Below are positions 17,014-26,586 of a stretch of 37,648 nt of DNA, piece by piece. How positions within the stretch are numbered: the stretch's first letter is position 1; each line of letters opens with the position of its first letter. Origin of the DNA: Puniceicoccaceae bacterium (lineage in GTDB: Bacteria > Verrucomicrobiota > Verrucomicrobiia > Opitutales > Coraliomargaritaceae); assembly GCA_017854655.1 (NCBI GenBank), contig JAFMHF010000013.1:1-37648 (forward strand), given 5' to 3'. Both the position numbers and the translations under genes were made by a program. The notes under the pieces were generated by a model. It saw only the letters and a program-made list of their open reading frames with translations. It did not search any database and was not told the origin of the DNA.

Positions 17014-18282
17014 CTAAATGCCGAAGAGCAAACGGCTCGGGTCTTCGATCGCATCCTTCACGGTATTGAGGAAAGTGACGGCTTCCTTGCCGTCGATGAG
17101 TCGATGATCGTAGCTGAGTGCGAGATACATCATCGGGCGAATGACGATTTCGCCATTTACGACGACAGCACGCTCGGTGATGTTGTGTAGGCCGAGTATT
17201 GCAGGTTGAGGGTAGTTAATGATCGGCGTGCTCAGCATCGAGCCGTAGATGCCGCCATTGGAGATGGTGAATACGCCACCTTCGAGGTCATTCATCTGGA
17301 TCTTACCCTCGCGGGCTGCTTTAGCATATCCGAGGATGTCTTGTTCGATTTCGGCAAAGCCCTTTTGATCACAATCTCGAATAGTTGGCACCATCAGCCC
17401 TTTGTCAGTGCCGACGGCGACGCCAATGTCGTAGAAATGTTGAGTGACGACTTCGTTACCTTCAATGCGTGCGTTGACAGCAGGCACGGCTTGTAGCGCG
17501 TGAGTTACCGCCTTGGTGAAAAAGGACATAAAGCCGAGCTTAATGCCATGGCGCTCGACGAATTTTTCCTGATGCTGCTTGCGCAACTTCATCACGCTGC
17601 TCATATCGACTTCATTAAAAGTCGTGAGTAATGCGCACTCTTGAGTGGCAGCTACAAGACGTTCGGCGATCTTGCGGCGTAGCGGGCTCATCTTCTTGCG
17701 CGTCTCACGAGTGGCTGGATCAACGGCGACTGGCGCAGGTGCGGAGGTGGCAGTAGGTACGGCAGCGACGGACGCTGGTGCAGCAACTGCCTCAGGTGCC
17801 GCAGCGACTGCAAGAATGTCTGACTTGGTCACACGACCGTCTTTACCTGAGCCAGCGATGTTGGAGGTATTAACGCCAGTTTCCTCGGCCGCTTTGCGAG
17901 CAGCAGGGGAGAGTGGGTGTTGTGTGCCAGTGGCAGCTTCGACTGCGGCAACTGCTGCGGTTGTGGCAACGGCTTCGACAGGAGCGACTGCGACCTGAGC
18001 TACGGGAACTGGAGATGCTGGCGCAGCACTACCAGCTGGAGCGGTGGCGCTTTCATCGATTGTGGCGACGACTTGGCCGATATCGACTTCGTCATCGACA
18101 GCGACATTCAGCGTAATAATACCAGCGACTTCAGCATTCGCCTCAGAGGTGATCTTGTCGGTTTCGAGCTCGTAGATCGCTTGATCTTTTTCGACGTAAT
18201 CGCCGTTTTTTACGTGCCAAACGGCAAGGATGCCGCTGCTGATGGATTCGCCCATCGCGGGGATTTTAACTTCAGTAGCCAT
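17014..18282 (-). CDS. sucB: 2-oxoglutarate dehydrogenase E2, dihydrolipoyllysine succinyltransferase
   Basis: The protein has 422 residues in three parts. An N-terminal lipoyl domain has the modified lysine at K43 in [10 protein letters not shown] long Ala/Val/Pro-rich linker follows, then a peripheral-subunit-binding domain ([14 protein letters not shown] to [10 protein letters not shown], about 124-162). After another Ala-rich linker comes the catalytic core, with the active-site [10 protein letters not shown] (H393, D397). The YDHRLIDG motif and the position next to sucA make it the succinyl, not acetyl, transferase. It forms the core of the complex and hands succinyl groups to CoA in the TCA cycle. 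The gene follows sucA by 75 bp. Confidence 0.96.
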   Translation of the reverse strand: MATEVKIPAMGESISSGILAVWHVKNGDYVEKDQAIYELETDKITSEANAEVAGIITLNVAVDDEVDIGQVVATIDESATAPAGSAAPASPVPVAQVAVAPVEAVATTAAVAAVEAATGTQHPLSPAARKAAEETGVNTSNIAGSGKDGRVTKSDILAVAAAPEAVAAPASVAAVPTATSAPAPVAVDPATRETRKKMSPLRRKIAERLVAATQECALLTTFNEVDMSSVMKLRKQHQEKFVERHGIKLGFMSFFTKAVTHALQAVPAVNARIEGNEVVTQHFYDIGVAVGTDKGLMVPTIRDCDQKGFAEIEQDILGYAKAAREGKIQMNDLEGGVFTISNGGIYGSMLSTPIINYPQPAILGLHNITERAVVVNGEIVIRPMMYLALSYDHRLIDGKEAVTFLNTVKDAIEDPSRLLFGI

Positions 18283-18357
18283 GATATATTTGTGGGAAAG
18301 TGTGAAAGTTGAAAGTTTGAATAAAAATCGGCGACGTCGAGTATGACGGTTGAAACG
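18283..18357. repeat. GAAAGT-type short repeats between sucA and sucB
   Basis: Around 18296-18320 the words GAAAGTGT, GAAAGTT, GAAAGTTT and GAA follow one another as an imperfect 7-8 bp tandem array. The remainder of the gap has no recognisable site. Confidence 0.45.
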
Positions 18358-21090
18358 TTATTTACCGAATGCTTGTTCGACAAGTTTAGCTTGTTCGCGC
18401 TTGTGCAGTGCGAGTGAGCCGACGGCTGGGCTAGCTGCTTCGTCGCGACCAGCGAAACGCGGCATGCGCTCGATGGTTTCCATTAATCGTGGTGCGATAA
18501 ACGTCCAACCACCCATATTCTTCGGTTCTTCCTGGCACCAGACGATATCTTTGGCCTTCGGATAGTTGGCAATGATGCGCTTGAGCAGGTCAGTGTTGAG
18601 TGGGTAAAATTGCTCTAGGCGAACGATTGCGGTGTCCTTGATTTTGTTGGCTTGGCGGTATGCAGAGAGATCATAGTAAACCTTGCCGGAGCAAAACACG
18701 ACACGTTTGGCAGTCTTCTTGCTGACGAGTTCATCATCGAGAATGGACCAGAATTCATTGTCGGTAAAATTCTCGATCTTGGACACGCAGTCCTTGTGGC
18801 GCAGTAAACTTTTAGGAGCCATAATGATGAGTGGCTTCTTAAATTCGCGCTTCATTTGGCGACGCAACACGTGGAAATATTGTGCGGGTGTGGTCAGATT
18901 GCAGACTTGAATATTGTTCTCGGCACAGGCTTGCAGGAAACGCTCTAGGCGGGCAGAGGAATGCTCAGGCCCTTGGCCTTCATAACCATGCGGAAGTAGC
19001 ATGACGAGTCCGCTCAAACGGCCCCATTTTGACTCACTGCAAGTCAGGAACTGATCGATGATTACCTGAGCGCCGTTAACGAAATCACCAAACTGCGCCT
19101 CCCAAATCGAGAGCATTTGCGGGTAGTCGAGTGAGTAGCCGTAGTCGAAACCGAGCACAGCGGCCTCGGAGAGCGGCGAATTGTGCACGCAAAACTGCGC
19201 TTGTTCGGATTGCAGATCGAGAAGCGGTACATAGCGTTCTCGCGTTTCATTATCGTAGAGTACGGAGTGGCGATGGCTGAAGGTACCACGCTCACTATCT
19301 TGGCCACTGAGTCGGACTGGGGTACCGTCCATCAGCAAGCTGCCGAACGCAAGCGCTTCGCCCATGCCCCAGTCGATACCGCTGTCAGTCTTCAGTGCCT
19401 GCAACTTGGTGTTGAGCTGTCGAATGATTTTTTTGTTGGCGTTGAAGCCTTCGGGAAATTGCACTAGTCGCTCAGCGATGTGCTCGATCTGAGCCTGAGG
19501 CACGCGTGTGTTGTAGCCCTTGAAGTTGTAAGACGGCTGCTTTTTTGCGGTCGACTCAGAGAGTAGATTACCACTGAGGCTTTCCTCTTTTTTAGCGATT
19601 TTAAAAGCTGCTTCAAGCTGCTTATGATAATCTGCTTCGATCGTGCTGATTTCTTCCACGGTAAATTCTCCGGAAGCGATCAAACGCTCCCCAAGCGCGC
19701 GGCCAATCGGCTGCATACTGGAAATTTTCTTATACAGAGTGGGTTGCGTGAATGCAGGTTCGTCAGATTCATTGTGGCCGTGCTTACGCCAGCAATACAT
19801 GTCGATCACTACATCACTGCCAAAGGTTTGCCGGTAATCAAAGGCCGCTTCAATCGCTGCGATAGTCGCGAGCGGGTCGTTGCCGTTGACGTGAAAAATC
19901 GGTGCATCCACGATCTTGGCAACATCCGTACAGTAGCGACTGGAGCGTGCTTCATCGGGTCCGGTGGTGAATCCTATCTGATTATTTATCACAATATGAA
20001 TCGTACCGCCAGTACGGTAGCCCTGGAGTTGTGAGAAGTCGAAGACTTCGGCGACAATGCCTTGCCCCGCGATGGCCGCATCGCCATGGATCAGCAACGG
20101 AAGTACACGCTTACGCTCTAGGTCGCCGAGGATGCGCTGACGGGCGCGGGCTTTACCTTCGACCACTGGATTGACGGCTTCGAGGTGACTGGGGTTGGCC
20201 GCTAGGCGAATTTCAACAGCATGGCCACTGCTGGTCTTGCGTTTGGTTTCAAAGCCGAGGTGATACTTCACGTCACCATCGCCATGTATTGTGTCCGGAA
20301 TATAATTTTCCGAGAATTCGCGAAAGATGTATTCGAAAGACTTGCCGAGGAAGTTGGCCAAAACATTGAGGCGGCCACGGTGCGCCATACCCATCACGAT
20401 TTCATCGACTTTATTCTTTCCGCAGCGCTCAAGGATGCTTTCCAAACAAGCCATGAGCGTTTCACCGCCTTCAAGCGAAAAGCGCTTTTGGCCTACATAA
20501 CGCGTCTGCAGAAAGTTTTCAAAATCCTCAGCCTGCATGATGGTGCGGAGAATACGCTCCTTTTCGGGCTTAGTAAAACGAGGGACAAAGCATTCCGGCT
20601 CGATACGCGCTTGTAGCCAGCGGCGGCGCGGGGTTTCCTGAATATGAATATACTCGAAGCCGACGGTGTGGCAGTAAGTTTGCTGCAGGCGCTGCAGCAA
20701 TTCACGGGCGGTCATTTCGACACCGCCCAAATAGTTGCCACTATGAAATACAGTATCAAGATCCGACTCGTCCAAACCTAGGCGCTCAAGTGTGAGGCGT
20801 GGGTTGATCGGCACTTCCTTGGTTAGCGGATTGAACTGGGCGATGGTATGTCCGATTGAACGGTAGGCGTAGATCGCACCGATTAGGCGCGACTGCTTAC
20901 TCGCAAAACTATCCGAGCTCGTAGCACCGGTTTGCGCGGCTGCAGGAGGGTGGCTGTTCTGGGCAAGTTCGAAGCCTTCGAAGAAGGCGCACCACTCGAC
21001 GCTGAGCGAGTCCGGACTGGATTGCCAGGTCTCGTAGTTTTGGTCGATCAAATCTGCGTTCCAGCGGCTGGCGATTGTAGAGTGCTTCAT
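18358..21090 (-). CDS. sucA: 2-oxoglutarate dehydrogenase E1 component
   Basis: The protein has 910 residues, close to the usual length of about 930. The short N-terminal region FEGFELAQ precedes the catalytic thiamine-diphosphate part, with [40 protein letters not shown] and [18 protein letters not shown], which includes the GDG-type cofactor-binding region. The C-terminal half carries [28 protein letters not shown] and the [13 protein letters not shown] motif. It decarboxylates 2-oxoglutarate and reductively succinylates E2. It heads the sucA-sucB-lpd operon, with a divergent control region of about 210 bp upstream. No ribosome binding site is visible. Confidence 0.97.
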   Translation of the reverse strand: MKHSTIASRWNADLIDQNYETWQSSPDSLSVEWCAFFEGFELAQNSHPPAAAQTGATSSDSFASKQSRLIGAIYAYRSIGHTIAQFNPLTKEVPINPRLTLERLGLDESDLDTVFHSGNYLGGVEMTARELLQRLQQTYCHTVGFEYIHIQETPRRRWLQARIEPECFVPRFTKPEKERILRTIMQAEDFENFLQTRYVGQKRFSLEGGETLMACLESILERCGKNKVDEIVMGMAHRGRLNVLANFLGKSFEYIFREFSENYIPDTIHGDGDVKYHLGFETKRKTSSGHAVEIRLAANPSHLEAVNPVVEGKARARQRILGDLERKRVLPLLIHGDAAIAGQGIVAEVFDFSQLQGYRTGGTIHIVINNQIGFTTGPDEARSSRYCTDVAKIVDAPIFHVNGNDPLATIAAIEAAFDYRQTFGSDVVIDMYCWRKHGHNESDEPAFTQPTLYKKISSMQPIGRALGERLIASGEFTVEEISTIEADYHKQLEAAFKIAKKEESLSGNLLSESTAKKQPSYNFKGYNTRVPQAQIEHIAERLVQFPEGFNANKKIIRQLNTKLQALKTDSGIDWGMGEALAFGSLLMDGTPVRLSGQDSERGTFSHRHSVLYDNETRERYVPLLDLQSEQAQFCVHNSPLSEAAVLGFDYGYSLDYPQMLSIWEAQFGDFVNGAQVIIDQFLTCSESKWGRLSGLVMLLPHGYEGQGPEHSSARLERFLQACAENNIQVCNLTTPAQYFHVLRRQMKREFKKPLIIMAPKSLLRHKDCVSKIENFTDNEFWSILDDELVSKKTAKRVVFCSGKVYYDLSAYRQANKIKDTAIVRLEQFYPLNTDLLKRIIANYPKAKDIVWCQEEPKNMGGWTFIAPRLMETIERMPRFAGRDEAASPAVGSLALHKREQAKLVEQAFGK

Positions 21091-21198
21091 GGCTTTAATT
21101 GAGTGGTTACAAGTCCTACAACCTAGGATTCAGTCATTAGCAATACAAATCTTAAAAGCATATTTACTGTGTTATTCGCTTAGCTAATACTGGAATGG

Positions 21199-21230
21199 CT
21201 TGACGTCATGTTTTATATCTTGATGTCAAG
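21199..21230. promoter_or_regulatory. Operator-like inverted repeat upstream of sucA
   Basis: CTTGACGTCA (21199-21208) and TGATGTCAAG (21221-21230) are complementary at 9 of 10 positions and separated by an AT-rich 12 bp. The left arm contains the 8-bp palindrome TGACGTCA. The element lies between divergent sucA and the small plus-strand gene, about 110 bp from sucA, a good place for a transcription factor. On the minus strand TTGACA is embedded in it, so it may overlap a -35 box. Confidence 0.4.
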
Positions 21231-21301
21231 TATTACAGCAAAGCTTGAGTTCGATTCGTTATGATCTTGCACCTGATACGGCATCATTATGAAAGTAAGC
21301 A

Positions 21302-21514
21302 ATGGATCAAGAACAGCTAAGGATGGACTTGGAATACATCACGCAAGTGCGTGATTTGCCAGAGGGTGAATCATTGCGAACGGTGCTGGCGCGACTCGAT
21401 ACCTGTGCGCAAACAGCTGGATTGCAAGATCGACTGGAGCATTATTTGACTAAGCGCAGCTATGCCAAAGCATTGGTCTGGCTCGACCATCCCGACAGCC
21501 CACATCATCCATGA
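21302..21514 (+). CDS. Small unrecognised protein coupled to the SUI1 gene
   Basis: This 70-residue acidic, helical protein (MDQEQLRMDLEYITQ at the start, LEHYLTKRSYAKALVWLD near the end) has no signal or membrane segment and no family I recognise. Its stop overlaps the start of the SUI1 gene as ATGA. That overlap, together with coding-like composition, supports a real gene. An in-frame ATG at 21323 is a weaker alternative start. A role with the SUI1 protein is only suggested by the overlap. Confidence 0.7.
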   Translation: MDQEQLRMDLEYITQVRDLPEGESLRTVLARLDTCAQTAGLQDRLEHYLTKRSYAKALVWLDHPDSPHHP

Positions 21515-21909
21515 GTAAGCGTTCCAAAAGTAAAATCTCGACCGACGGTTCAGACCCGGCCTTTGCTAGTAACCCCTTTGAGACACTTAATACTGGCGGT
21601 CTGCCGAGTGGACCAACGTCCGAGCAAATGCGGCCGAAGGCGACCGAGAAGAAGGTGAAGTCCAAAGGGCGCGTGGAAGTGCGCCGCGAAAAAGCAGGCC
21701 GTGGCGGCAAGACGGTGACCACGTTACGCGAATTCCCGAGCTGCATCCCGCTCAAAGAACTCGAAGCGATGACCTTTAAGTTTAAAAAGATCTGTGCCTG
21801 TGGAGGCGCGCTCAAAGGACGCGCAATTGAATTGCAAGGTGATGTCTGCGACCGGGTCATGAGCGAACTCGAAAAGCTCGGTTATAAACCTGTACGTGCG
21901 GGTGGATGA
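21511..21909 (+). CDS. SUI1/YciH-family protein (translation initiation factor 1-like)
   Basis: The protein has 132 residues. A basic, disordered N-terminal half (about 1-50) is followed by the SUI1 domain. RVEVRREKAGRGGKTVTTLRE has the basic GRGGKTVT loop of eIF1/YciH, and FKKICACGGALKGRAIELQGD contains the CGG(S/A)xK turn. DRVMSELEKLGYKPVRAG closes the fold. Eukaryotic eIF1 checks start-codon fidelity. The function of bacterial YciH-like proteins is not settled, though a role in initiation fidelity or translation inhibition under stress has been reported for the E. coli protein. Translation is coupled to the 70-residue protein upstream. Confidence 0.92.
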   Translation: MSKRSKSKISTDGSDPAFASNPFETLNTGGLPSGPTSEQMRPKATEKKVKSKGRVEVRREKAGRGGKTVTTLREFPSCIPLKELEAMTFKFKKICACGGALKGRAIELQGDVCDRVMSELEKLGYKPVRAGG

Positions 21910-21977
21910 CCGCGTGCCGTGTTAGATCGCTGAGTCGGGAGTTGAAGGTCCTTGAAATCGACGCTGGCGTGCTGACT

Positions 21978-23267
21978 TTATTGGTCGCTTGACATTGCGA
22001 GTCCAGCAATTCGCCCGCCCGTCCAAGCAGCCTGAAAATTGAAGCCGCCAGTGATGCCATCAATATCCAAGCATTCGCCGGCGAAATAGAGGCCCGGGAC
22101 TTTACGACTCTGCATGGTTTTAAAATCAACCTCCTTGAGGCGCACGCCCCCGCAGGTAACGAACTCGTCTTTGTTGGTGGTCTTGCCTTGGACGCAATAA
22201 CGGGCGCCGATCAGCTCGTGGATGAGTGTGGTTTCGATCGTCTTGGAGAGTTGTGACCATTGCATCTCTTCGCTGATGCCAGCGGCTTCGACGATGCGTT
22301 CCCAAAGACGGCGTGGGATGGCTTCAAAGACTTTGCTTCTTACAAACGTGCGGCCTTTGTGTTTGCGGAGCTTGGCGAATTGCTCGCGGACTTGGTTTTC
22401 GGTTTGGTCGCCGAGCCAGTTGATTGTTATCTCGAAATGGTAATTCTGGTCTTGTAGACTGCGGGCTTCCCATGCGGAGAGGCGCAGGATTGCGGGGCCG
22501 CTGAAGCCCCGATGGGTAATGAGAATAGGGCCGGTCTGTGCGAGTGACTTAGATTTGCGCGGAGAGGCCGTCGCAAGCGACGCCGCCACGAGAGATACAC
22601 TCGCATTTTGCACCGAGAGGCCGGAAAGGCCGTGGGTGCGTTTGTCGGCGACGTTGAATGCAAATAGCGAAGGCGCGAGCGGTTCGATGGTATGTCCGAG
22701 GGTTTCGAGTGCACGGGTCAGCGGTGAGGCCTTGAGCGAGCCAGTCGCGATACAGATCGCGTCGGCGTGTACTTCGGCTCCGCTTGAAAGGTGAAGGGTG
22801 AAATGTGATGAGTGATGAGTGAGATTCTTGAGGCCAACCCCTTTAAGTAGTTTTACGCCGGCGTTGTCGGCGGCCGTATGAAAACAATCGATGATGGTCT
22901 GCGAGTCGTCGGTATCAGGAAACATGCGTCCGTCGGCTTCCGTCTTGAGCGTAATGCCGCGCTCAGCGAACCAATGAATCGTGTCTTGTGGTTGCCAGCG
23001 ATGAAAGGCACCGCGTAGCTCACGCGAACCGCGAGGATAATGAGTGGCGAGCTTGGCGGGATCGAAGCAACTGTGGGTGACATTACAGCGGCCCCCGCCA
23101 GAGATTTTCACTTTACTCAGCGTGTGCTGGCTACGCTCGTAGAGGGTGACGATCGCAGCAGGATTTGTTTCGGCTGCCGTGATCGCCGCAAAAAAACCGC
23201 CGGCGCCGCCACCGATGATGGCGATATGTTTTTGAGAGTGTGTGGCGTCGAGCGTTGAGGTCGTCAT
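21978..23267 (-). CDS. BaiN/HI0933-family FAD-dependent oxidoreductase
   Basis: The protein has 429 residues. It shows an N-terminal dinucleotide-binding motif IIGGGAGGFFAAI, the family hallmark GGGRCNVTH near residue 56, and a C-terminal GECLDIDGITGGFNFQ segment that contacts FAD. Members of this HI0933/YhiN family are soluble flavoproteins of mostly unknown substrate; one branch, BaiN, acts in bile-acid dehydroxylation, and another was named aminoacetone oxidase. Nothing here picks a substrate. A hairpin repeat at 22561-22591 lies within the frame and encodes part of SLVAASLATASPRKSKS, just before the conserved GPILITHRGFSGPA. It has probably lengthened that loop. Another stretch at 22790-22830 is low-complexity (GTGATGAGTGATGAGTGAG). 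Confidence 0.92.
   Translation of the reverse strand: MTTSTLDATHSQKHIAIIGGGAGGFFAAITAAETNPAAIVTLYERSQHTLSKVKISGGGRCNVTHSCFDPAKLATHYPRGSRELRGAFHRWQPQDTIHWFAERGITLKTEADGRMFPDTDDSQTIIDCFHTAADNAGVKLLKGVGLKNLTHHSSHFTLHLSSGAEVHADAICIATGSLKASPLTRALETLGHTIEPLAPSLFAFNVADKRTHGLSGLSVQNASVSLVAASLATASPRKSKSLAQTGPILITHRGFSGPAILRLSAWEARSLQDQNYHFEITINWLGDQTENQVREQFAKLRKHKGRTFVRSKVFEAIPRRLWERIVEAAGISEEMQWSQLSKTIETTLIHELIGARYCVQGKTTNKDEFVTCGGVRLKEVDFKTMQSRKVPGLYFAGECLDIDGITGGFNFQAAWTGGRIAGLAMSSDQ
22561..22591. repeat. CGCAAGCG hairpin repeat inside the BaiN-like gene
   Basis: CGTCGC (22569-22574), AA and GCGACG (22577-22582) form a perfect stem, with GGAGAGGC before and CCGCCACGA after. It is the counterpart of the element at 122-151: same flanks, different but compensated stem. 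The protein frame is preserved. Confidence 0.6.
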
Positions 23268-23374
23268 AGCGAGCTCAAAACATTGGCGAATGGCGACGTG
23301 GCAGACAATACTAGAATGCTAGTAGTAGATGGGGAGCGCAGTTGTGTCTGGCACCGCACGGTCTTACGAGGGGG

Positions 23375-23450
23375 CATTGCGGACGAGGCGGAGCTCGTCC
23401 CTCCCAAATGAGGCATGACAGGTTCTGGGAGGGATCACCTGCGCGTGGTC
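23375..23450. repeat. Inverted pair of REP-like hairpins upstream of the BaiN-like gene
   Basis: The hairpin at 23381-23400 (GGACGAG/CTCGTCC, loop GCGGAG) is followed by CTCCC and matches 85-115 at 29 of 31 bases. A second, more degenerate element in the opposite direction lies at 23433-23450: stem GATCAC/GTGGTC with one G-T pair, loop CTGCGC, preceded by GGGAGG. The pair sits in the 191-bp gap between the BaiN-like gene and the kinase-like gene, close to the end of the latter (stop at 23459). It could serve as its 3' end structure. Confidence 0.7.
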
Positions 23451-23458
23451 AGCGCTGC

Positions 23459-24160
23459 TTACCCAGCTTGTCTGGCCGCGACCGCAGAGAGCACCACTTG
23501 CACGACTGCTTCGTCGCTATAATGATCGGTGTTGATCACTAGGTCGTAGTGGAGCGGGTCTTCGACATCACAGTCGAAATGATTCTTCATATAGCGTTGG
23601 CGTGCATGGTCTTCATGCTTGATGTAATGCTTGGCCTCTTTGCTGGACATGCCATGGGCGTTGACCATCTGCTTGATGCGCTGTGGTAAGGTACCGACAA
23701 AACGCACATGTGTGACATTAGATAGACCTTCGGCAACTTTATTGCCGCCGCGGCCGACCAAGATACAATGGCCCATGTGACAGAGGTGCACCATTGTTTC
23801 CACCGTTTGCTCAAACAAGGTCCACAGCGACGGGTGTCGGCCGAGGATCTCATTGATCGTGCTGTCGATTTCGCTGACGGAATCATCAGGCATGAATTTT
23901 GCCAGGCTCGGTGGTAGGTCGTGATCTTTAAGCACTTTTTCAACTAGATCCTCGTCAAAAAAGGTCCATGGAATTGGGTCTTGAGGTGACCCGTCGCGGA
24001 GGGCGTGTTGAATTTTTTTGCCGATCGTACGTCCCCGTGCTCCGGCTTGTCGAGCGATGGTGATCGCTGGCGCGGGTTGCGCTTCTGCAGGTCGTGCTTT
24101 TGCTTGCATCAATGCAGTGACGTAGCTGCAGCATTCGTTGAAACTGGTGGTCTCATTCAT
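23459..24160 (-). CDS. Cytidylate kinase-like family protein
   Basis: The protein has 233 residues. ITIARQAGARGRTIGKKI (about 30-47) matches the phosphate-binding start of the cytidylate-kinase-like family, in which RQxGSGG replaces the classical P-loop. FFDEDLVEKVLKDH, GHCILVGRGGNKVAE and VRFVGTLPQRIKQM follow in the family order, then YDLVINTDHYSDEAVVQVVL. True CMP kinase activity is not shown for this group, and a separate cmk is likely elsewhere. The first 27 residues are not conserved. It is transcribed alone or with the downstream BaiN-like gene, 191 bp away across a repeat pair. The ABC-F gene upstream ends in a terminator. Confidence 0.9.
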   Translation of the reverse strand: MNETTSFNECCSYVTALMQAKARPAEAQPAPAITIARQAGARGRTIGKKIQHALRDGSPQDPIPWTFFDEDLVEKVLKDHDLPPSLAKFMPDDSVSEIDSTINEILGRHPSLWTLFEQTVETMVHLCHMGHCILVGRGGNKVAEGLSNVTHVRFVGTLPQRIKQMVNAHGMSSKEAKHYIKHEDHARQRYMKNHFDCDVEDPLHYDLVINTDHYSDEAVVQVVLSAVAARQAG

Positions 24161-24495
24161 GGCTCTGTCTTTCTATTTTTGAGAGTATGGTAACACGTAG
24201 CTCCCAAGGATGAGAGCTAGTTAAAACAATAAACAGTTGGTCCAATATTGCAATTCGGATTGATGAGTCTGAGGGATTTTCGAGCGGTCGGTAGCTTATC
24301 CATATTTGTATATGAATGCGTACCAAGGCACACCCAGATGCTTAATACTGCACGCGATAGGCTGCCTCTGCTTTAAGCGATTATGAGTAGGATTAGGACA
24401 ATGAAACGTGCTAGTTGTAATGAGGCACAACAAAAAAAGCAGGCTCCCTGCGGGAAGTCCGTTGCATAACTAATTCATCGGCCACACGACTGCGC
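24161..24495. other. Intergenic region between the ABC-F gene and the kinase-like gene
   Basis: The stretch is 335 bp and AT-richer than its surroundings. It holds the ABC-F terminator at its upper end and, near the kinase-like start, a small stem TAGCTC/GAGCTA (24198-24203 and 24214-24219) that would fall in the leader. I see no tRNA, small conserved gene or strong promoter match. Confidence 0.5.
24432..24451 (-). terminator. Rho-independent terminator of the ABC-F gene
   Basis: Read on the minus strand, the stem GCAGG/CCTGC with loop GAG (24439-24451) is followed directly by seven T residues (24438-24432). It lies 44 bp after the stop of the ABC-F gene in the correct orientation. Confidence 0.65.
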
Positions 24496-26397
24496 TTAAC
24501 CTTCCCCTGTCAGCGCCTCAAATTGTTCGTAGGCTGCTATCGTATCGGCTTCGAGTTGCTCTAGGCGCTTGGCGTCGCCAGCCATATCGCTGCTCTGGTC
24601 TTGGTAGTATTTCGCAGATGCCATTTTCTCGCTCAGAGCCGCATGTTCGGCTTCGAGCTGTTTAATTTTAGCGGGTAAGGCCTGAAGTGCTTCGCGTTCC
24701 TTATTGGTCAGCTTTCGCGCGAGCTTTGCCACAGCTGTCGGCTCAGTGGATTTTGCGACTGGAGCTGGTGCTTTGGCTGTGAGTGCTTCGGCAGCTTTGC
24801 GCGCTTCAAATTGTTCCAGCCAGTCTTCGCAGCCGCCATTGTATTCAGTCACTAGGCCGTCGCCTTCGAGAGCGATGGTGCTAGTCACGACATTGTCGAG
24901 GAAACTACGGTCGTGACTAACGAGTAGCAGGGTGCCGTCGTAATCAAGCAGACGCTCTTCGAGCAGTTCGACGGTTTCGATGTCGAGGTCATTGGTTGGC
25001 TCATCGAGCACCAGTACGTTGGCGGGTTGCAGGAAGAGGCGGGCAAGCAGTAGTCGGGCACGTTCACCGCCGGAAAGTTTGGTAATCGGCGAGCGCGAGG
25101 TTTGCGGAGTAAATAGGAAGTCTTGTAAGTAGGTAATAATATGGCGCGGTCGGCCATTGATCGTGACCATCTCACCAGATGGACAGACGTTTTCGGCGAC
25201 CGTTAGCTTGTCATCGAGCTGAGCGCGATGTTGGTCAAAGTACGCGACTTCGAGCTTGGTGCCAACGGTGACGGAGCCCTGTTGTGGCTGCAATTTCTCA
25301 AGTAGCAAGTTGAGTAGGGTGGTTTTACCGGAGCCATTGAGGCCGACGATGCCGATCTTATCACCGCGCCAAATGACGGTGGAAAAGTCTTGGATGAGTG
25401 GCTTGTTGCCCCAATCGTAACTGATGTTATCGACTGTCAGAACCTTGCGCCCAGATAGCTGTCCTTCGTTTACGCTAAGAGTCGAGGTGCCAATGATGTT
25501 GCGACGTTTGGCCCGCTCAATTCGAAGTTTTTGCAGTGAACGCACGCGGCCTTCGTTGCGAGTGCGGCGGGCTTGGATGCCTTTACGGATCCAGACTTCT
25601 TCTTCGGCTAGCTTCTTATCAAACACGGCTTGTTGCTTCGCTTCGCCAGCGAGTAGATCCGCCTTACGCGTGAGATAGGTCTCGTAGTCGCAGTTCCATG
25701 AAGTGAGCTGGCCGCGATCGAGGTCGATAATACGGTTGGCGACGCGGCGGATGAAGGCACGGTCGTGAGAGACGAACAGCAGGGAGATGTCGGCCTTACG
25801 CAGAAATTCTTCCAACCAACGGATACCAGGAATATCGAGATGATTAGTTGGTTCATCGAGCAACAAAATATGTGGATCGGCGGTGAGTGCTCGGGCGAGC
25901 AGGGCGCGGCGCTTGTTGCCACCAGAGAGCGAAGAGAACTGGGCATCGCCATCAAGTTCGACGCGGTTGAGAATATTTTCGACCTTGTGTTCCAATGACC
26001 AACCGTCGGTGCGGTCGAGCTCTTCCTGTAGATCGTCTAAGCGAGTCGCAATGGCGTCGTCCTGATTCTCATCGTATTCGTGTACCAGGCGGTGGTATTC
26101 CGCGACGACCTTGGCAGCGGGGCCGAGGCCATCGGCAACAATTTCAAAAACGCTACCATCTAAATGAGGTGGCACTTCTTGGTCTAGCTTACCAATGCGT
26201 AGACCTGGAATCGCTTCGATCTCGCCTGTGTCTGGCTTAATCTCGCCGTCGATGATGCGCAGCAGCGTGGACTTGCCCTCACCGTTACGGCCAATTAGGC
26301 AGATGCGTTCGCGCTTTTCGATGGTGATGCCTGCATCATCGAGTAGGCGAGGGCCGCCAAAGGAGACAGTTAGATTTCGGTATGTGAGTAGAGCCAC
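24496..26397 (-). CDS. uup: ABC-F family ATPase, Uup type
   Basis: The protein has 633 residues, nearly the length of E. coli Uup. There are two ABC domains and no membrane segment. The first has Walker [10 protein letters not shown], signature [15 protein letters not shown] and Walker [13 protein letters not shown]. The second has [24 protein letters not shown] and [12 protein letters not shown]. Between them lies the basic ABC-F linker ([19 protein letters not shown]), and the last 90 residues form the Lys/Glu-rich coiled coil typical of Uup. ABC-F proteins bind the ribosomal E site and adjust translation; Uup also affects transposon excision and DNA structures. It is expressed from the minus strand after a 189-bp gap with 14-bp tandem repeats. 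Confidence 0.93.
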   Translation of the reverse strand: MALLTYRNLTVSFGGPRLLDDAGITIEKRERICLIGRNGEGKSTLLRIIDGEIKPDTGEIEAIPGLRIGKLDQEVPPHLDGSVFEIVADGLGPAAKVVAEYHRLVHEYDENQDDAIATRLDDLQEELDRTDGWSLEHKVENILNRVELDGDAQFSSLSGGNKRRALLARALTADPHILLLDEPTNHLDIPGIRWLEEFLRKADISLLFVSHDRAFIRRVANRIIDLDRGQLTSWNCDYETYLTRKADLLAGEAKQQAVFDKKLAEEEVWIRKGIQARRTRNEGRVRSLQKLRIERAKRRNIIGTSTLSVNEGQLSGRKVLTVDNISYDWGNKPLIQDFSTVIWRGDKIGIVGLNGSGKTTLLNLLLEKLQPQQGSVTVGTKLEVAYFDQHRAQLDDKLTVAENVCPSGEMVTINGRPRHIITYLQDFLFTPQTSRSPITKLSGGERARLLLARLFLQPANVLVLDEPTNDLDIETVELLEERLLDYDGTLLLVSHDRSFLDNVVTSTIALEGDGLVTEYNGGCEDWLEQFEARKAAEALTAKAPAPVAKSTEPTAVAKLARKLTNKEREALQALPAKIKQLEAEHAALSEKMASAKYYQDQSSDMAGDAKRLEQLEADTIAAYEQFEALTGEG

Positions 26398-26437
26398 GTT
26401 AGATAGTGAGAGTTAAAAAGGGAGACTGCAAAGCGGA

Positions 26438-26493
26438 GGGCTGAGACTTGAGGGCTGAGACTTGAGAGCTGAGACTTGAGGGCTGAGAGTTGA
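26438..26493. repeat. Four tandem 14-bp repeats upstream of the ABC-F gene
   Basis: The unit GGGCTGAGACTTGA occurs four times head to tail (26438, 26452, 26466 with one change, 26480 with one change), followed by a decayed fifth unit GAAATGAGAGAGTGA. It lies about 40 bp upstream of the ABC-F start, in the gap after galM, and would be in the leader or promoter of the ABC-F gene. Confidence 0.85.
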
Positions 26494-26586
26494 GAAATGA
26501 GAGAGTGAATGGCGACAACGCCGATCGCTGCCAATAATATTCAACCTCAGATTTCGCCAATCGCTAAGCAGCGACCCTGCAATACA

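Noticed and set aside
22790-22830. GTGATGAGTGATGAGTGAG low-complexity run inside the BaiN-like gene, considered as a third inserted repeat.
   Set aside because: The protein around it keeps about the length expected for the family, so an insertion is not needed to explain it.
24161-24495. Possible tRNA or small RNA in the longest gap.
   Set aside because: No cloverleaf-like T-arm sequence such as GGTTCGAATCC was seen, and no conserved RNA was recognised.
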